64,000 nt of DNA from an uncultured Bradyrhizobium sp. (GTDB taxonomy: Bacteria; Pseudomonadota; Alphaproteobacteria; Rhizobiales; Xanthobacteraceae), in NCBI RefSeq assembly GCF_936943645.1, contig NZ_CAKZJO010000084.1, positions 1 through 64,000 on the forward strand, given 5' to 3'. The translations under genes and the position numbers were made by a program. Within the stretch, counting starts at the first letter, position 1; each line of letters starts with the position of its first letter. Under the pieces are notes generated by a model, which worked only from the letters and a program-made list of their open reading frames with translations, ran no database searches and was not told the origin of the DNA. Shown in pieces: positions 25,153 through 34,139 of this stretch.

Positions 25153-25605
25153 CTAGTCGCGAAGCGTTGCAAGAAAGGCCACGATGTCCTCGATCTCCGC
25201 GGCCGACAAGATCGGCTTGCCGGTGAAATTGCGGCCTACGCGCACGAGGCCGTCGTTGCGATAGTAGGACGGCATGATGGTCTGTGCGTTGAATCGCGAC
25301 GCATCGACCAGTCGAAGTCGCAACTGGCTTGCCGTCCAGCGGTTCCCGGCGCCGGTGAGGTCGGGCGCGAGATCACCCTGGAACCGGGTTTCAGGGAATG
25401 GGCCGGAATGGCAGAGGATGCAGGTCGTGGTGCGCGCGAGCACCAGCGCCCGTCCCCGCGCAGCCTCGCCGGGCGCGCCGGTGAGCGAGATTGGAATGCC
25501 ATCGCCGATGATCTCAAAGGGGACAAGCCCTTCCGCGCGTGCAGTCCACGAAAGAGCGAGACTTGCGGCGATCAGCGCAGCGATATGGACGGATGCTCTA
25601 GCCAA
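25153..25605 (-). CDS. soxX: Sulfur oxidation c-type cytochrome SoxX
   Basis: About 150 residues if translation starts at the TTG at 25605, the only start codon just before the signal peptide (SVHIAALIAASLALSWTARAEG); upstream ATG codons would add a long arginine-rich leader. One haem motif is present, TTTCILCHSGP, followed by the SoxX pattern DLAPDLTGAGNRWTASQLRLRLVDASRFN and the probable methionine ligand in IMPSYYR. It would pair with SoxA. The start overlaps the end of the flavoprotein gene by eight bases. Confidence 0.85.
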   Translation of the reverse strand: MARASVHIAALIAASLALSWTARAEGLVPFEIIGDGIPISLTGAPGEAARGRALVLARTTTCILCHSGPFPETRFQGDLAPDLTGAGNRWTASQLRLRLVDASRFNAQTIMPSYYRNDGLVRVGRNFTGKPILSAAEIEDIVAFLATLRD

Positions 25606-26869
25606 AGGTGTTCGCCGTGAGGGTTTGAAACCAGCGCTCCGCCTCAGTCGCTTCGCGGGCCCGCAACTCGCGCGGCGCATCGACCGGGCTGGTCGCGCCG
25701 CCCTCGACCTCGGCATAGATGTCGCCCTTCGGCTGGTAATTGCCGGCGAGCGAAAATCCGTAACCGGGGGCAACGATGTTGTAGCAGACGCCGGTGAGCC
25801 GCGGCGCCTCTGGGGCGCGGCCGGCAAGGAGACTCGCGATGGCCGCGGCGCAGGCCTTGCCTTGACCGCTTGCGGCCGACGCCGATTTGGGAATGCCGCC
25901 GCCGAGGCAGGCATCGCCGATGATATGGATGTTCTTGACGAGTTTTGACTCGAACGTCACAGGATCGATCGGACACCAGCCGGTGTGGTCCGCCGCACCC
26001 GCGATCTCGGCGATGCGGCCTGCACGCTGCGGCGGGATGACGTTGGCGACGTCAGGCGTGTAATTGCCGAATTCGGTGACGATGGTCATGGTCGCCGGAT
26101 CGACCGAGGTGACGCGGCCGCCCTGCGACAAGCCGATGCGCTCGATCATGTCGCCGTAGAGCTCCTTCCACGCCTTCTCGAACAGCCGCTGCTGGGAGAA
26201 ACTATCCTTGGCATCGAGGATCAGTACTTTCGAGCGCGGCTTCTTCATCTTCAGGTAATGCGCGATCAGGCTGGCGCGCTCGTAGGGTGCCGGCGGGCAG
26301 CGCGAGGGATTGGCCGGGATGGCAATGACGACCGTGCCGCCATCGGCCATCGCTTCCAGCTGCCTGCGCAGCAGCAATGTCTGTGCGCCGGCCTTCCAGG
26401 CGTGCGGCATCTTCTCCGATGCGGCGTCGTCGTAGCCGGGCAGGGCTTCGCCATGGAAGTCGATGCCGGGCGAGAGCACGAGACGATCATAGGTCAACAC
26501 TGTGCCATCGGCCGTCGTGACGCTCCGCTGCTGCGGCTCGATCTTCGCGGCCGCCTGGCCGATCACGGTGATGCCGTCGGCGGCGAGCTTGTCATAGCCG
26601 AATTGTTGCGCCTCCATCTCGCGCAGGCCGGCGATCACCTCGTTGCTGAACGGGCAGGAGGTGAAGACCTTGTTCGGCTCGATCAGCGCAACCTGCAGCT
26701 TCGTGTCGGCGCGCTTGAGCGCACGCGCGCAGGCCGCGCCACCGAAGCCACCGCCGATCACGACGATGCGGCCTGCCGATTGCGCACGCAGGATCGAAGG
26801 TGTGGCGAGCGATGTGGCCGCGGCGGTGATGCCGAGAACGGCATTCCGCCGTGTCACCGGCACATTCAT
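25598..26869 (-). CDS. soxF: Sulfide dehydrogenase flavoprotein (FccB/SoxF-like)
   Basis: 423 residues. Tat-type signal (PVTRRNAVLGITAAATSLATPSILRAQ), then an FAD motif GRIVVIGGGFGGAACARALK. The redox-active cysteines of the flavocytochrome c sulfide dehydrogenase family are suggested by FTSCPFSNEVIAG near residue 70 and GVCYNIVAPGYGFSLAG near 360. IHIIGDACLGGGIPKSASAASGQGKACAAAI is the second FAD-binding segment. It oxidises sulfide or sulfane sulfur in the periplasm and passes electrons to a c-type cytochrome, here plausibly SoxX or SoxA. In sox clusters the same protein is named SoxF. Confidence 0.9.
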   Translation of the reverse strand: MNVPVTRRNAVLGITAAATSLATPSILRAQSAGRIVVIGGGFGGAACARALKRADTKLQVALIEPNKVFTSCPFSNEVIAGLREMEAQQFGYDKLAADGITVIGQAAAKIEPQQRSVTTADGTVLTYDRLVLSPGIDFHGEALPGYDDAASEKMPHAWKAGAQTLLLRRQLEAMADGGTVVIAIPANPSRCPPAPYERASLIAHYLKMKKPRSKVLILDAKDSFSQQRLFEKAWKELYGDMIERIGLSQGGRVTSVDPATMTIVTEFGNYTPDVANVIPPQRAGRIAEIAGAADHTGWCPIDPVTFESKLVKNIHIIGDACLGGGIPKSASAASGQGKACAAAIASLLAGRAPEAPRLTGVCYNIVAPGYGFSLAGNYQPKGDIYAEVEGGATSPVDAPRELRAREATEAERWFQTLTANTFG

Positions 26870-26926
26870 GAGGCTTGTCCAAAAGGAAGTGTGCCGCGGC
26901 GGCCGTCGTGACCGCCGCGGAGTTTC

Positions 26927-29113
26927 TCAGGCGAAGGTGATGTTCTGGTCGCGCAGCGGCACCGAGCGGATGCGTTTGCCCGTCGCGGCGAAATACGCAT
27001 TGAGCACGGCGGGCGCTGCGACGCCGATGGTGGGCTCGCCGACACCGCCCCAGAACCCACCGCTCGGCACCATCACCGATTCGACCTTTGGCATCTCGCT
27101 GATGCGCATCGAGTTATAGGTGTCGAAGTTGGTTTGCTCGATCTTGCCGTCCTTGACGGTGCAGCCGCCGTAGAACAGCGCGGAGAGGCCATAGACGAAG
27201 GAGCCCGCGATCTGCCGCTCCACCTGCGCCGGATTGACGACGTAGCCGGGATCGGTGGAAGCGACGATGCGATGCACCTTGATCTTGTTGCCGTCGGTCA
27301 CCGAGATCTCGGCGGCGCCGGCGACATAGCTGCCATAGCCCATGACCTGGGCGATGCCGCGATAGACGCCCTGCGGCGCCGGCTTGTCCCAGCCGATCTT
27401 CTCGGCGACCGCATTGAGCACCGCCAGATGCTTGGGATGGTTGCCCATCAGCTTGCGGCGGAATTCGAGCGGGTCCTGGCCTGCGGCCTGGGCCAGCTCG
27501 TCCATGAAGCACTCCATGTAGATCGCATTGTGATTGACGTTGACGCCGCGCCAGAAGCCGGGCGGAACGTGCGGGTTGCGCATCGCATGCTCGACCAGCA
27601 GGTTCGGCACCGAATAGCCGAACGCGGCCTCGCCCGACTGGGCGACGCCCTGGAATGCCGCGGGGTCCATGCCGTTCTGCAGCGCTTCGGGGCGCAGCGA
27701 GAACAGGATCGACTGCCCGGACAGGCGGTAGTGCAGCGCGACCAGATTGTTGTTGGCATCGAACGCGCCGGTCATCTTGCACTGGGTGATCGGGTGATAC
27801 CTGCCGTGGGCCATGTCCTCTTCACGCGACCACAACAGCTTGATCGGTGTGCCCGGCATCTGCTTGGCGATCATCACGGCTTGGCGGACATAGTCGGTCT
27901 GGCCGCGACGGCCGAAGCCGCCACCCAGCATCACCTTGTGGACGTCGCACTTGTCGGCCGGCAGGCCTGAGGCCTCCAGCACCGCGGCGAACGCCGCTTC
28001 GCCGTTCTGCGTGCCGCACCAGACCTCGCATTTGTCCGCGGTGTAGAGCGCGGTGGCGTTCATCGGCTCCATCGTGGCGTGGTTCTGGTAGGGATAGGAG
28101 TAGACGGCCTCGATCTTCTTCGCCGCACTCGCAATTGCCGCCTTGGCGTCGCCGTTCTTGTTGCCGACATAGGCCGGTTGATCGTTGTTGAGGCCCTCCG
28201 CCAGCCATTTCGCGATCGACTCGCTGGAGACTTTTGCGTTGTCGCCTTCGTCCCAGACGATCGGCAATGCCTCCAGCGCGGTCTTGGCGTGCCACCAGGT
28301 GTCGGCGACCACGGCGACCGCGGTGTCGCCGACCTTGACGACCTTCTTGACGCCTTTCATGCCGGCGATCTTGGCTTCGTCATAGCTCTTGAGCTTGCCG
28401 CCGAACACCGGGCAGTCCTTGATCGCGGCGTTCAGCATGTTCGGCAGCTTGACGTCGGCGCCGTAGATCATGGCGCCGGTGGTCTTGTCGACGGTGTCGA
28501 GCCGCTTCACGCCTTTGCCTATCAGCTTCCAGTCCTTGGGATCCTTCAGCTTGACCTCGGCCGGCGGCGTCAGCTTTGCCGCAGCCTCAGCCACTTTGCC
28601 GTAGGTCGTGGTCCGGCCCGAGGGCTTATGGGTGATGACACTGTTCTCGGCGGCGCATTCGGAGGCCGGCACCTTCCACGCGTCGGCGGCGGCCTGGATC
28701 AGCATTACGCGCGCGGTGGCGCCGCCCTTGCGGACATAGTCTTGCGAGGAGCGGATGCCGCGGCTGCCGCCGGTGGAGAAATCGCCCCAGACGCGCTTGC
28801 GGGCGACGCTCTGGCCCGGCGTCGGATATTCTGTCGTGACCTTGGTCCAGTCGCATTCGAGTTCCTCGGCGACGAGCTGGGCAAGGCCCGTCAGCGAGCC
28901 CTGGCCCATCTCGGAGCGGGCGATGCGGATCACCACGGTGTCGTCGGGCCTGACCACGACCCAGGCGCCGATTTCCGGCGAGCCGTCGGCCGCACGGACC
29001 ACGGCGGGGCCACCGAAGGGGATGTCGAGGCCGATAGCAAGGCCTGCACCCAGCGTGGCGCTGCCGATGACGAAGGCGCGGCGGTTCATCTTGGGAGAAA
29101 CATGCTTGTTCAT
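26927..29113 (-). CDS. Xanthine dehydrogenase-family molybdopterin subunit (isoquinoline 1-oxidoreductase beta-like)
   Basis: 728 residues with a Tat signal (MNRRAFVIGSATLGAGLAIG after eight residues), so a periplasmic or membrane-facing Mo enzyme. Molybdenum-cofactor segments include GGGFGRRGQTDYV and the catalytic-base region GGFWGGVGEPTIGVAAPAVLNA. The pairing of a single exported large subunit with a small 2Fe-2S protein matches the IorAB type, which hydroxylates N-heterocycles or oxidises aldehydes and delivers electrons to a cytochrome c. It is second in the operon, 12 bases after the 2Fe-2S subunit and 57 before soxF. The substrate is unknown. Confidence 0.9.
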   Translation of the reverse strand: MNKHVSPKMNRRAFVIGSATLGAGLAIGLDIPFGGPAVVRAADGSPEIGAWVVVRPDDTVVIRIARSEMGQGSLTGLAQLVAEELECDWTKVTTEYPTPGQSVARKRVWGDFSTGGSRGIRSSQDYVRKGGATARVMLIQAAADAWKVPASECAAENSVITHKPSGRTTTYGKVAEAAAKLTPPAEVKLKDPKDWKLIGKGVKRLDTVDKTTGAMIYGADVKLPNMLNAAIKDCPVFGGKLKSYDEAKIAGMKGVKKVVKVGDTAVAVVADTWWHAKTALEALPIVWDEGDNAKVSSESIAKWLAEGLNNDQPAYVGNKNGDAKAAIASAAKKIEAVYSYPYQNHATMEPMNATALYTADKCEVWCGTQNGEAAFAAVLEASGLPADKCDVHKVMLGGGFGRRGQTDYVRQAVMIAKQMPGTPIKLLWSREEDMAHGRYHPITQCKMTGAFDANNNLVALHYRLSGQSILFSLRPEALQNGMDPAAFQGVAQSGEAAFGYSVPNLLVEHAMRNPHVPPGFWRGVNVNHNAIYMECFMDELAQAAGQDPLEFRRKLMGNHPKHLAVLNAVAEKIGWDKPAPQGVYRGIAQVMGYGSYVAGAAEISVTDGNKIKVHRIVASTDPGYVVNPAQVERQIAGSFVYGLSALFYGGCTVKDGKIEQTNFDTYNSMRISEMPKVESVMVPSGGFWGGVGEPTIGVAAPAVLNAYFAATGKRIRSVPLRDQNITFA

Positions 29114-29125
29114 GGGGCGGCTCCC

Positions 29126-29575
29126 TTAAGCGCTTGCGATCGTGTGGATCGCTTCGCGCACCTGCTGGAAGGTGCCGCAGCGGCAGATATTGGTGATGGC
29201 TTCGTCGATATCGGCGTCGGTCGGTTTCGGCTTCTCGCTCAGCAGTGCCGCCACCGCCATGATCATGCCGCTCTGGCAATAGCCGCATTGCGGCACGTCC
29301 TGGGCAATCCAGGCCTCCTGCACCTTGTGCAGCGTGTCGCCCGAAGAAAGTCCCTCGATCGTGGTGATCTTCTTGCCCTCGGCCTCGCTGACCGAGACGC
29401 CGCAGGAGCGGGTGGCAACGCCCTCGATGTGAACGGTGCAGGCGCCGCATTGTGCAATGCCGCAACCGTATTTGGTGCCGGTCAGGCCGGCATTCTCGCG
29501 GATCGCCCAGAGCAGTGGCGTATCCGGCTCGACGTCGAGGGTGAAGGTTTTTCCGTTGATTATTAGGTTTGCCAT
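29126..29575 (-). CDS. 2Fe-2S subunit of xanthine dehydrogenase-family enzyme
   Basis: 149 residues from the ATG at 29575 with GGGGA upstream; longer frames lack features. The plant-type ferredoxin motif is YGCGIAQCGACTVHIEG...RSC, and the second cluster is CGYCQSGMIM ... NICRCGTF. Both 2Fe-2S centres of the xanthine dehydrogenase small subunit are therefore intact. It passes electrons from the Mo centre to an acceptor. No signal peptide is visible, so it would be co-exported with the Tat-tagged large subunit. It is the first gene of the seven-gene operon running to soxA. Confidence 0.92.
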   Translation of the reverse strand: MANLIINGKTFTLDVEPDTPLLWAIRENAGLTGTKYGCGIAQCGACTVHIEGVATRSCGVSVSEAEGKKITTIEGLSSGDTLHKVQEAWIAQDVPQCGYCQSGMIMAVAALLSEKPKPTDADIDEAITNICRCGTFQQVREAIHTIASA

Positions 29576-29887
29576 CGCAGTCCCCTGATTGGCCCAATCC
29601 ACCGATTGAACTCCGGGGCGCAATCTGTCCGGCAAACTGGAACTGTTCAAATCAACAGTCCGAGGGGTCGATGCCGAATATTTTCGCGGCATGGGAAGAT
29701 GATGGGAGGAGCGGTGTCGCGGCCGGAACGAGCCCGGCCCGAGCGAGATCCTCTCTCGCCGCCAGGGACGCGGTCTGAGGCGACGCCCGGCATGTTCCCG
29801 TCGCATCTATCGGCGAAGTTTGCCACCATTGTCGGGGTGCAACGCCGCGATGCTTTGCTACACTGGGGCGACGCTTTTAGGAGTTCC
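29576..29887. other. Divergent promoter region, Mo/sox operon and radical SAM gene
   Basis: 312 bases without a gene. The visible features are a perfect inverted repeat at 29642-29659 (listed separately) and the Shine-Dalgarno AGGAG (29879-29883) of the radical SAM gene. The plus-strand frame through here is open but has no family similarity before 29888. No sigma-54, EcfG or FixK-type motif was found. Confidence 0.5.
29642..29659. promoter_or_regulatory. Candidate operator ACTGTT-N6-AACAGT
   Basis: A perfect 6+6 inverted repeat centred about 75 bases upstream of the 2Fe-2S subunit start on the minus strand and about 237 bases before the radical SAM start. Spacing fits a dimeric regulator bound near -35/-45 of the Mo/sox operon. 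No regulator gene is adjacent. Confidence 0.45.
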
Positions 29888-31510
29888 ATGATCGTGCCGA
29901 GCCCCTGCAATGTGCTGATGCTCTATCCGCTGTTCACGGCGGAGTCGTTCTGGAGCTTTGGCGAATCCTGCAAGCTGATGGGCGTTCGGCGGCCTGCGGC
30001 TCCACTCGGCCTGATCACGGTCGCTGCGATGTTGCCGCAGAGCTGGACCATCCGGCTGATCGACTGCAACACGCAAGCGTTCGGTGACGAGGATCTCGCC
30101 TGGGCCGATGTCGTCTTCACCGGCGGCATGTTGCCGCAGCAGGCCGACACCCTGCGCCTGATCGAGCAGTGCCGCGCGGCCGGCAAGCCGGTCGTCGTCG
30201 GCGGTCCCGATCCGACCTCCAGCCCCCACATCTACGAGAAGGCCGACTTCCAGGTGCTCGGCGAGGCCGAGGGCGTCATCGACGAGTTCATCGCGGCCTG
30301 GGAGAACGGACAGCGCTCCGGCGTGTTCACCGCGCCGAAATTCCAGGCCGACGTCACCAGGACGCCGGTGCCGCGCTTCGACCTCTTGAGGTTCGAAGAC
30401 TATCTCTATCTCGGTGTACAATATTCGCGCGGCTGTCCGTTCACCTGCGAGTTCTGCGACATCATCGAGCTCTACGGCCGCGTGCCCAGGACCAAGACGA
30501 CCGAGCAGATGTTCGTCGAGCTCGAGACGCTCTACCAGATGGGTTACCGCGGCCATCTCGACTTCGTCGACGACAACTTTATCGGCAACAAGAAGTCGCT
30601 GCGCCAGTTCCTGCCCCAGCTCGCCGAATGGCAGCGCGCCCACAACTATCCCTTCGAGCTGTCGACCGAGGCCTCGGTCAATCTCGCCGACGATCCCGAG
30701 CTATTGGAACTGATGGGCGCGGCTAATTTCTTCGGCATCTTCGTCGGCATCGAAAGCCCGGATCCGGCGACGCTGGTCGCGATGCGCAAGAAGCAGAACA
30801 CGCGGCGCAACATCGCCGAGAGCATCCACAAGATCTACGCGGCGGGCATGCTGGTCACCGCCGGCTTCATCGTCGGCTTCGACAACGAGAAGGTCTCGAT
30901 GGCCGAGGCGATGATCGATTTCATCGAGGAGGCCGCGATCCCCGTCGCCATGGTCGGGCTGCTCTATGCGCTGCCCAACACGCAGCTGACGCGGCGACTG
31001 GAGAAGGAGGGACGGCTGCACGCCGACCACGATCTGGCGTCGACGAAAGGCGGCGACCAGTGCACCAGCGGCATCAATTTCGATCCGGTGCGGCCGTTGC
31101 GGGATATCCTGATGGACTACAGGACCGTGCTGGAGCGCGTCTATAGCCCGGCCGCCTATGCCGGACGCGTGGACAAGCTGATGACGCTGCTCGACCGCTC
31201 GCGGCAGCGTCACGAGCTTGCGGAGGGCGACATCCGCTCGCGGGTCGGGGCGATGGAGACCGTGCATCGCGTGATCACCGCGATCCCCGAGGCGCGCGGG
31301 CCGTTGTGGCAGACCTTCATGAACTGCGCCAAGCGCGATACCTCGTCGGCGCGCATCGCGGTGCAGATGATCGCGGCCTATGCGCATCTCGGGCCGTTCT
31401 CGCGCAAGGTCATCGATGCCATCGACGCGCGCCTCGCCGCGCTCGATGACGAGGCGGTCATCCCGGCCGCTGCGACGATCGACGCGACCGCTGCCCGGCA
31501 CCCGGTCTGA
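29888..31510 (+). CDS. B12-binding radical SAM protein (DUF4070 type)
   Basis: 540 residues from the ATG at 29888 (AGGAG five bases upstream). The N-terminal cobalamin-binding domain covers about 1-140 (CNVLMLYPLFTAESFW, VFTGGMLPQQADTLR, VVVGGPDPTSSP). The radical SAM core begins at about 180 with the 4Fe-4S motif YSRGCPFTCEFCDI (Cys-x3-Cys-x2-Cys), then HLDFVDDNFIGNK. The C-terminal part fits the DUF4070 extension that also occurs in the hopanoid methylase HpnP, but the N-terminal half does not match HpnP as I remember it. Chemistry is probably C-methylation or another radical rearrangement; the substrate is unknown. Confidence 0.85.
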   Translation: MIVPSPCNVLMLYPLFTAESFWSFGESCKLMGVRRPAAPLGLITVAAMLPQSWTIRLIDCNTQAFGDEDLAWADVVFTGGMLPQQADTLRLIEQCRAAGKPVVVGGPDPTSSPHIYEKADFQVLGEAEGVIDEFIAAWENGQRSGVFTAPKFQADVTRTPVPRFDLLRFEDYLYLGVQYSRGCPFTCEFCDIIELYGRVPRTKTTEQMFVELETLYQMGYRGHLDFVDDNFIGNKKSLRQFLPQLAEWQRAHNYPFELSTEASVNLADDPELLELMGAANFFGIFVGIESPDPATLVAMRKKQNTRRNIAESIHKIYAAGMLVTAGFIVGFDNEKVSMAEAMIDFIEEAAIPVAMVGLLYALPNTQLTRRLEKEGRLHADHDLASTKGGDQCTSGINFDPVRPLRDILMDYRTVLERVYSPAAYAGRVDKLMTLLDRSRQRHELAEGDIRSRVGAMETVHRVITAIPEARGPLWQTFMNCAKRDTSSARIAVQMIAAYAHLGPFSRKVIDAIDARLAALDDEAVIPAAATIDATAARHPV

Positions 31511-31515
31511 AGGGC

Positions 31516-32904
31516 TTACTTCACCGCCAGCCGCAAGAAGCTCATCACGCTGCCGAGCGCGGCGAAGCCCGCTCCAAGCGCGAGCGCCACCGTCGCGCCG
31601 TCGTGGCCCGCGAGTGCGAAGCAGGCGGCGGCGAGCGCTGCCCCCGTCGTTTGCCCCGTCAGCCGCGCGGTGGCGACGATGCCGGAAGCACTGCCACTAC
31701 GGTGCGGCGGCGCGCTGGACATCACGGCTTTCATGTTGGGCGCCTGGAAAAAACCAAAACCCATGCCGCAGATCACCATCCGCCAGATGATATCGGGAAT
31801 GGCCGGATTGGACGGCAGCATCGCGAGCAGCGCCATGCCGAGGCCGAGCAGCACGAGGCCGATGCCGCCGAGCAGGCCGACCGCGTGGCGGTCGGACAGG
31901 CGCCCCGCGATCGGCGCCATGATGCCGACCACCAGTGGCCATGGCGTCATGAACAAGCCGGTCTCGACCTGCGAGCGCCCGAGCACGTCCTCGAAGTAGA
32001 ACGGCAGCGAGACGAAGGCGAGGCCCTGCACGGCGAAGGAGCAGACGGCCGTCGCTGCCGACAGCGCGAACATCGGCCGCGCGAACAGGTCGATCGGCAG
32101 CATTGGCGCCGGATGGTCGGCGTGCCGGCGGGTCAGGATGAAGCCGAGCGCGAGCGCGGCGACCAGCTCGATGCCCACGACCACCGGCGACAGATTGTGC
32201 GCGGCGCTGCCGATGCCGGTGATGAACAGGCCGAGGCAGGCCGATGCCAGCACCGCGCCGAGAAAATCAAAACCGTGATCGGCGCGCGGCGTCTTCGGCA
32301 GCATCGCAACGCCGATGCCGATGGCGATGAGGCCAAAGGGTATGTTGACGGCAAACAGCCACGGCCACGGCCCGATCGCGAGGATGGCCGACGCAATCGA
32401 CGGCCCGAACGTGAAGGCGGTCGCGACCACCAGCGCGTTGTGACCGAAGCCGCGGCCGAGCATCCTGCCGGGATAGACGAAGCGCACCAGCGCGGTGTTG
32501 ACGCTCATGATGCCGCTGGCGCCGAGGCCCTGCAGCGTGCGGGCGACCAGCAGGCTGTCCAGCGACCACGCCACCGAGCAGAGCAGCGAGGCGATGGTGA
32601 ACAGGATCAGGCCGCCGAGATAGATCCGCTGGTGCCCGACGATCTCGCCGAGCGCCCCGAGCGGCAGCAGCGTTGCCACCAGCGCGATCTGGTAGACATT
32701 GACGACCCACACCGACTGCTCCGGCGAGACGTGCAGATCGGCGGCAATGGCGGGCAGCGCGATGTTGGCGATCGCGGTGTCGAGCGAAGCCATCGCCAGC
32801 GCGGTGAAGATCGCCGCGATCGCCCAGCGACGCTGGGCCGCCGGAAGTCCATCGGTGACGGGGTGGTCGGGCTCGCGCGCGGCGGCGGGTAACGTGATTG
32901 TCAT
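31516..32904 (-). CDS. MFS efflux transporter, DHA2 (EmrB/QacA) type
   Basis: 462 residues with about 14 predicted membrane helices. Motif C-like and motif A-like segments are seen: LDTAIANIALPAIAADL at helix 1, the drug-proton antiporter turn LGALGEIVGHQRIYLGG, and ARTLQGLGASGIMSVNTALVR. It would export amphiphilic compounds in exchange for protons. It converges on the radical SAM gene with a five-base gap and is divergent from the isopropylmalate-dehydrogenase-like gene. No adjacent EmrA or regulator is seen, so it may work alone or with a distant partner. Confidence 0.9.
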   Translation of the reverse strand: MTITLPAAAREPDHPVTDGLPAAQRRWAIAAIFTALAMASLDTAIANIALPAIAADLHVSPEQSVWVVNVYQIALVATLLPLGALGEIVGHQRIYLGGLILFTIASLLCSVAWSLDSLLVARTLQGLGASGIMSVNTALVRFVYPGRMLGRGFGHNALVVATAFTFGPSIASAILAIGPWPWLFAVNIPFGLIAIGIGVAMLPKTPRADHGFDFLGAVLASACLGLFITGIGSAAHNLSPVVVGIELVAALALGFILTRRHADHPAPMLPIDLFARPMFALSAATAVCSFAVQGLAFVSLPFYFEDVLGRSQVETGLFMTPWPLVVGIMAPIAGRLSDRHAVGLLGGIGLVLLGLGMALLAMLPSNPAIPDIIWRMVICGMGFGFFQAPNMKAVMSSAPPHRSGSASGIVATARLTGQTTGAALAAACFALAGHDGATVALALGAGFAALGSVMSFLRLAVK

Positions 32905-33077
32905 TGCGTGGGCGCGTGGCTCCGGCGGCGCGGCTCAAGAGGGACATCCGGCATGTACTACGGTGGGGCCACCTTCCACAGGCATATGCTTGCATGCTGT
33001 GTATGCGCGAAGGGAAGGCGATGTGGCCGCGTGCCGGCGTATGATCGCGGCGCGATTGCAAATTCAGGGGAAACGCC

Positions 33078-34139
33078 ATGCAAATCGTCGTTCTGCCCGG
33101 TGACGGTATCGGACCCGAGATCACGACCGCGACAACGGGCGTGCTGCGTGCGGCCTCCGAGCGCTTCCAGCTCAACCTTCGGCTGGAGGAGCATGCGGTC
33201 GGGCATGCCAGCCTGAAACAGTTTGGCACGACGGTGCGCCCCGAGCTGCTCGACATCGTCCGCGCCGCCGACGGCCTGATCCTGGGGCCGACCGCGACCT
33301 TCGACTTCAAGGACGAGGCGCATGGCGAGATCAATCCGTCCAAGCACTTCCGCAAGAACCTCGACCTCTACGCCAATGTCAGGCCGGCGCGCACCTATGC
33401 GGGGCGGCCCGGCCGGCTCGGCGACTTCGACCTCGTCGTGGTTCGCGAGAACACCGAAGGCTTCTATGCCGATCGCAATCTGGAGCAAGGCAATGGCGAG
33501 ATGCTGGTCACATCAGACGTCGTGATCTCGCTGCGACGGATCACGCGCCTCTGCTGCGAGCGCATCGCGCACGCCGCCTGCCGGCTGGCGATGAAGCGGC
33601 GCAGGCACCTCACCATCGTGCACAAGGCCAATGTGCTCAAGATCGGCGACGGCATGTTCCTCGACATCTGCCGCGCGGCGGCCAAGGACTATCCCGGGCT
33701 CGCCGTCGACGACATCCTGGTCGATGCCATGATGGCGCATGTGGTGCGCAACCCCGACCGTTTCGACGTCATCGTGTCCACCAACATGTTCGGCGACATC
33801 CTGTCCGATCTCACTGCCGAGCTCTCCGGCAGCCTCGGCCTCGGCGGTTCGCTCAATGTCGGCGACCGCTACGCCATGGCGCAGGCCGCGCACGGCTCGG
33901 CGCCCGATATCGCCGGACAGGACGTCGCCAATCCGGTGTCGCTGATCCTGTCGACCGCGTTGCTGCTCGGCTGGCACGGCGAGAGGACCGGCGCCGTCCG
34001 CTACGAAGAGGCCGGGCGCGCGATCGAGGCGGCGGTGGCCAGATCGATCGGCGAGGGCCGCGCGACACGCGACGTCGGCGGCAAGCTCGGCACCATCGCC
34101 GCGGGCGCGGCGATTGCGGAGATCCTGCAGGCGGGGTGA
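33078..34139 (+). CDS. Isocitrate/isopropylmalate dehydrogenase family protein
   Basis: 353 residues. LPGDGIGPEIT opens the beta-decarboxylating dehydrogenase fold; VVVRENTEGFYADRN, STNMFGDILSDLTAELSGSLGL and AAHGSAPDIAGQDVANP hold the metal- and NAD-binding residues. The substrate loop (NVRPARTYAGRPGR) is not that of typical LeuB or Icd, so tartrate, homoisocitrate or a related 2-hydroxy diacid is possible. No leucine or lysine genes lie beside it. The gene stands alone between a divergent MFS gene and a 325-base non-coding region. Confidence 0.87.
   Translation: MQIVVLPGDGIGPEITTATTGVLRAASERFQLNLRLEEHAVGHASLKQFGTTVRPELLDIVRAADGLILGPTATFDFKDEAHGEINPSKHFRKNLDLYANVRPARTYAGRPGRLGDFDLVVVRENTEGFYADRNLEQGNGEMLVTSDVVISLRRITRLCCERIAHAACRLAMKRRRHLTIVHKANVLKIGDGMFLDICRAAAKDYPGLAVDDILVDAMMAHVVRNPDRFDVIVSTNMFGDILSDLTAELSGSLGLGGSLNVGDRYAMAQAAHGSAPDIAGQDVANPVSLILSTALLLGWHGERTGAVRYEEAGRAIEAAVARSIGEGRATRDVGGKLGTIAAGAAIAEILQAG

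Noticed and set aside
29888..31510. Radical SAM protein as hopanoid 2-methylase HpnP
   Set aside because: The C-terminal region is similar in type, but the N-terminal opening does not match HpnP as I remember it, and no hopanoid genes are adjacent.
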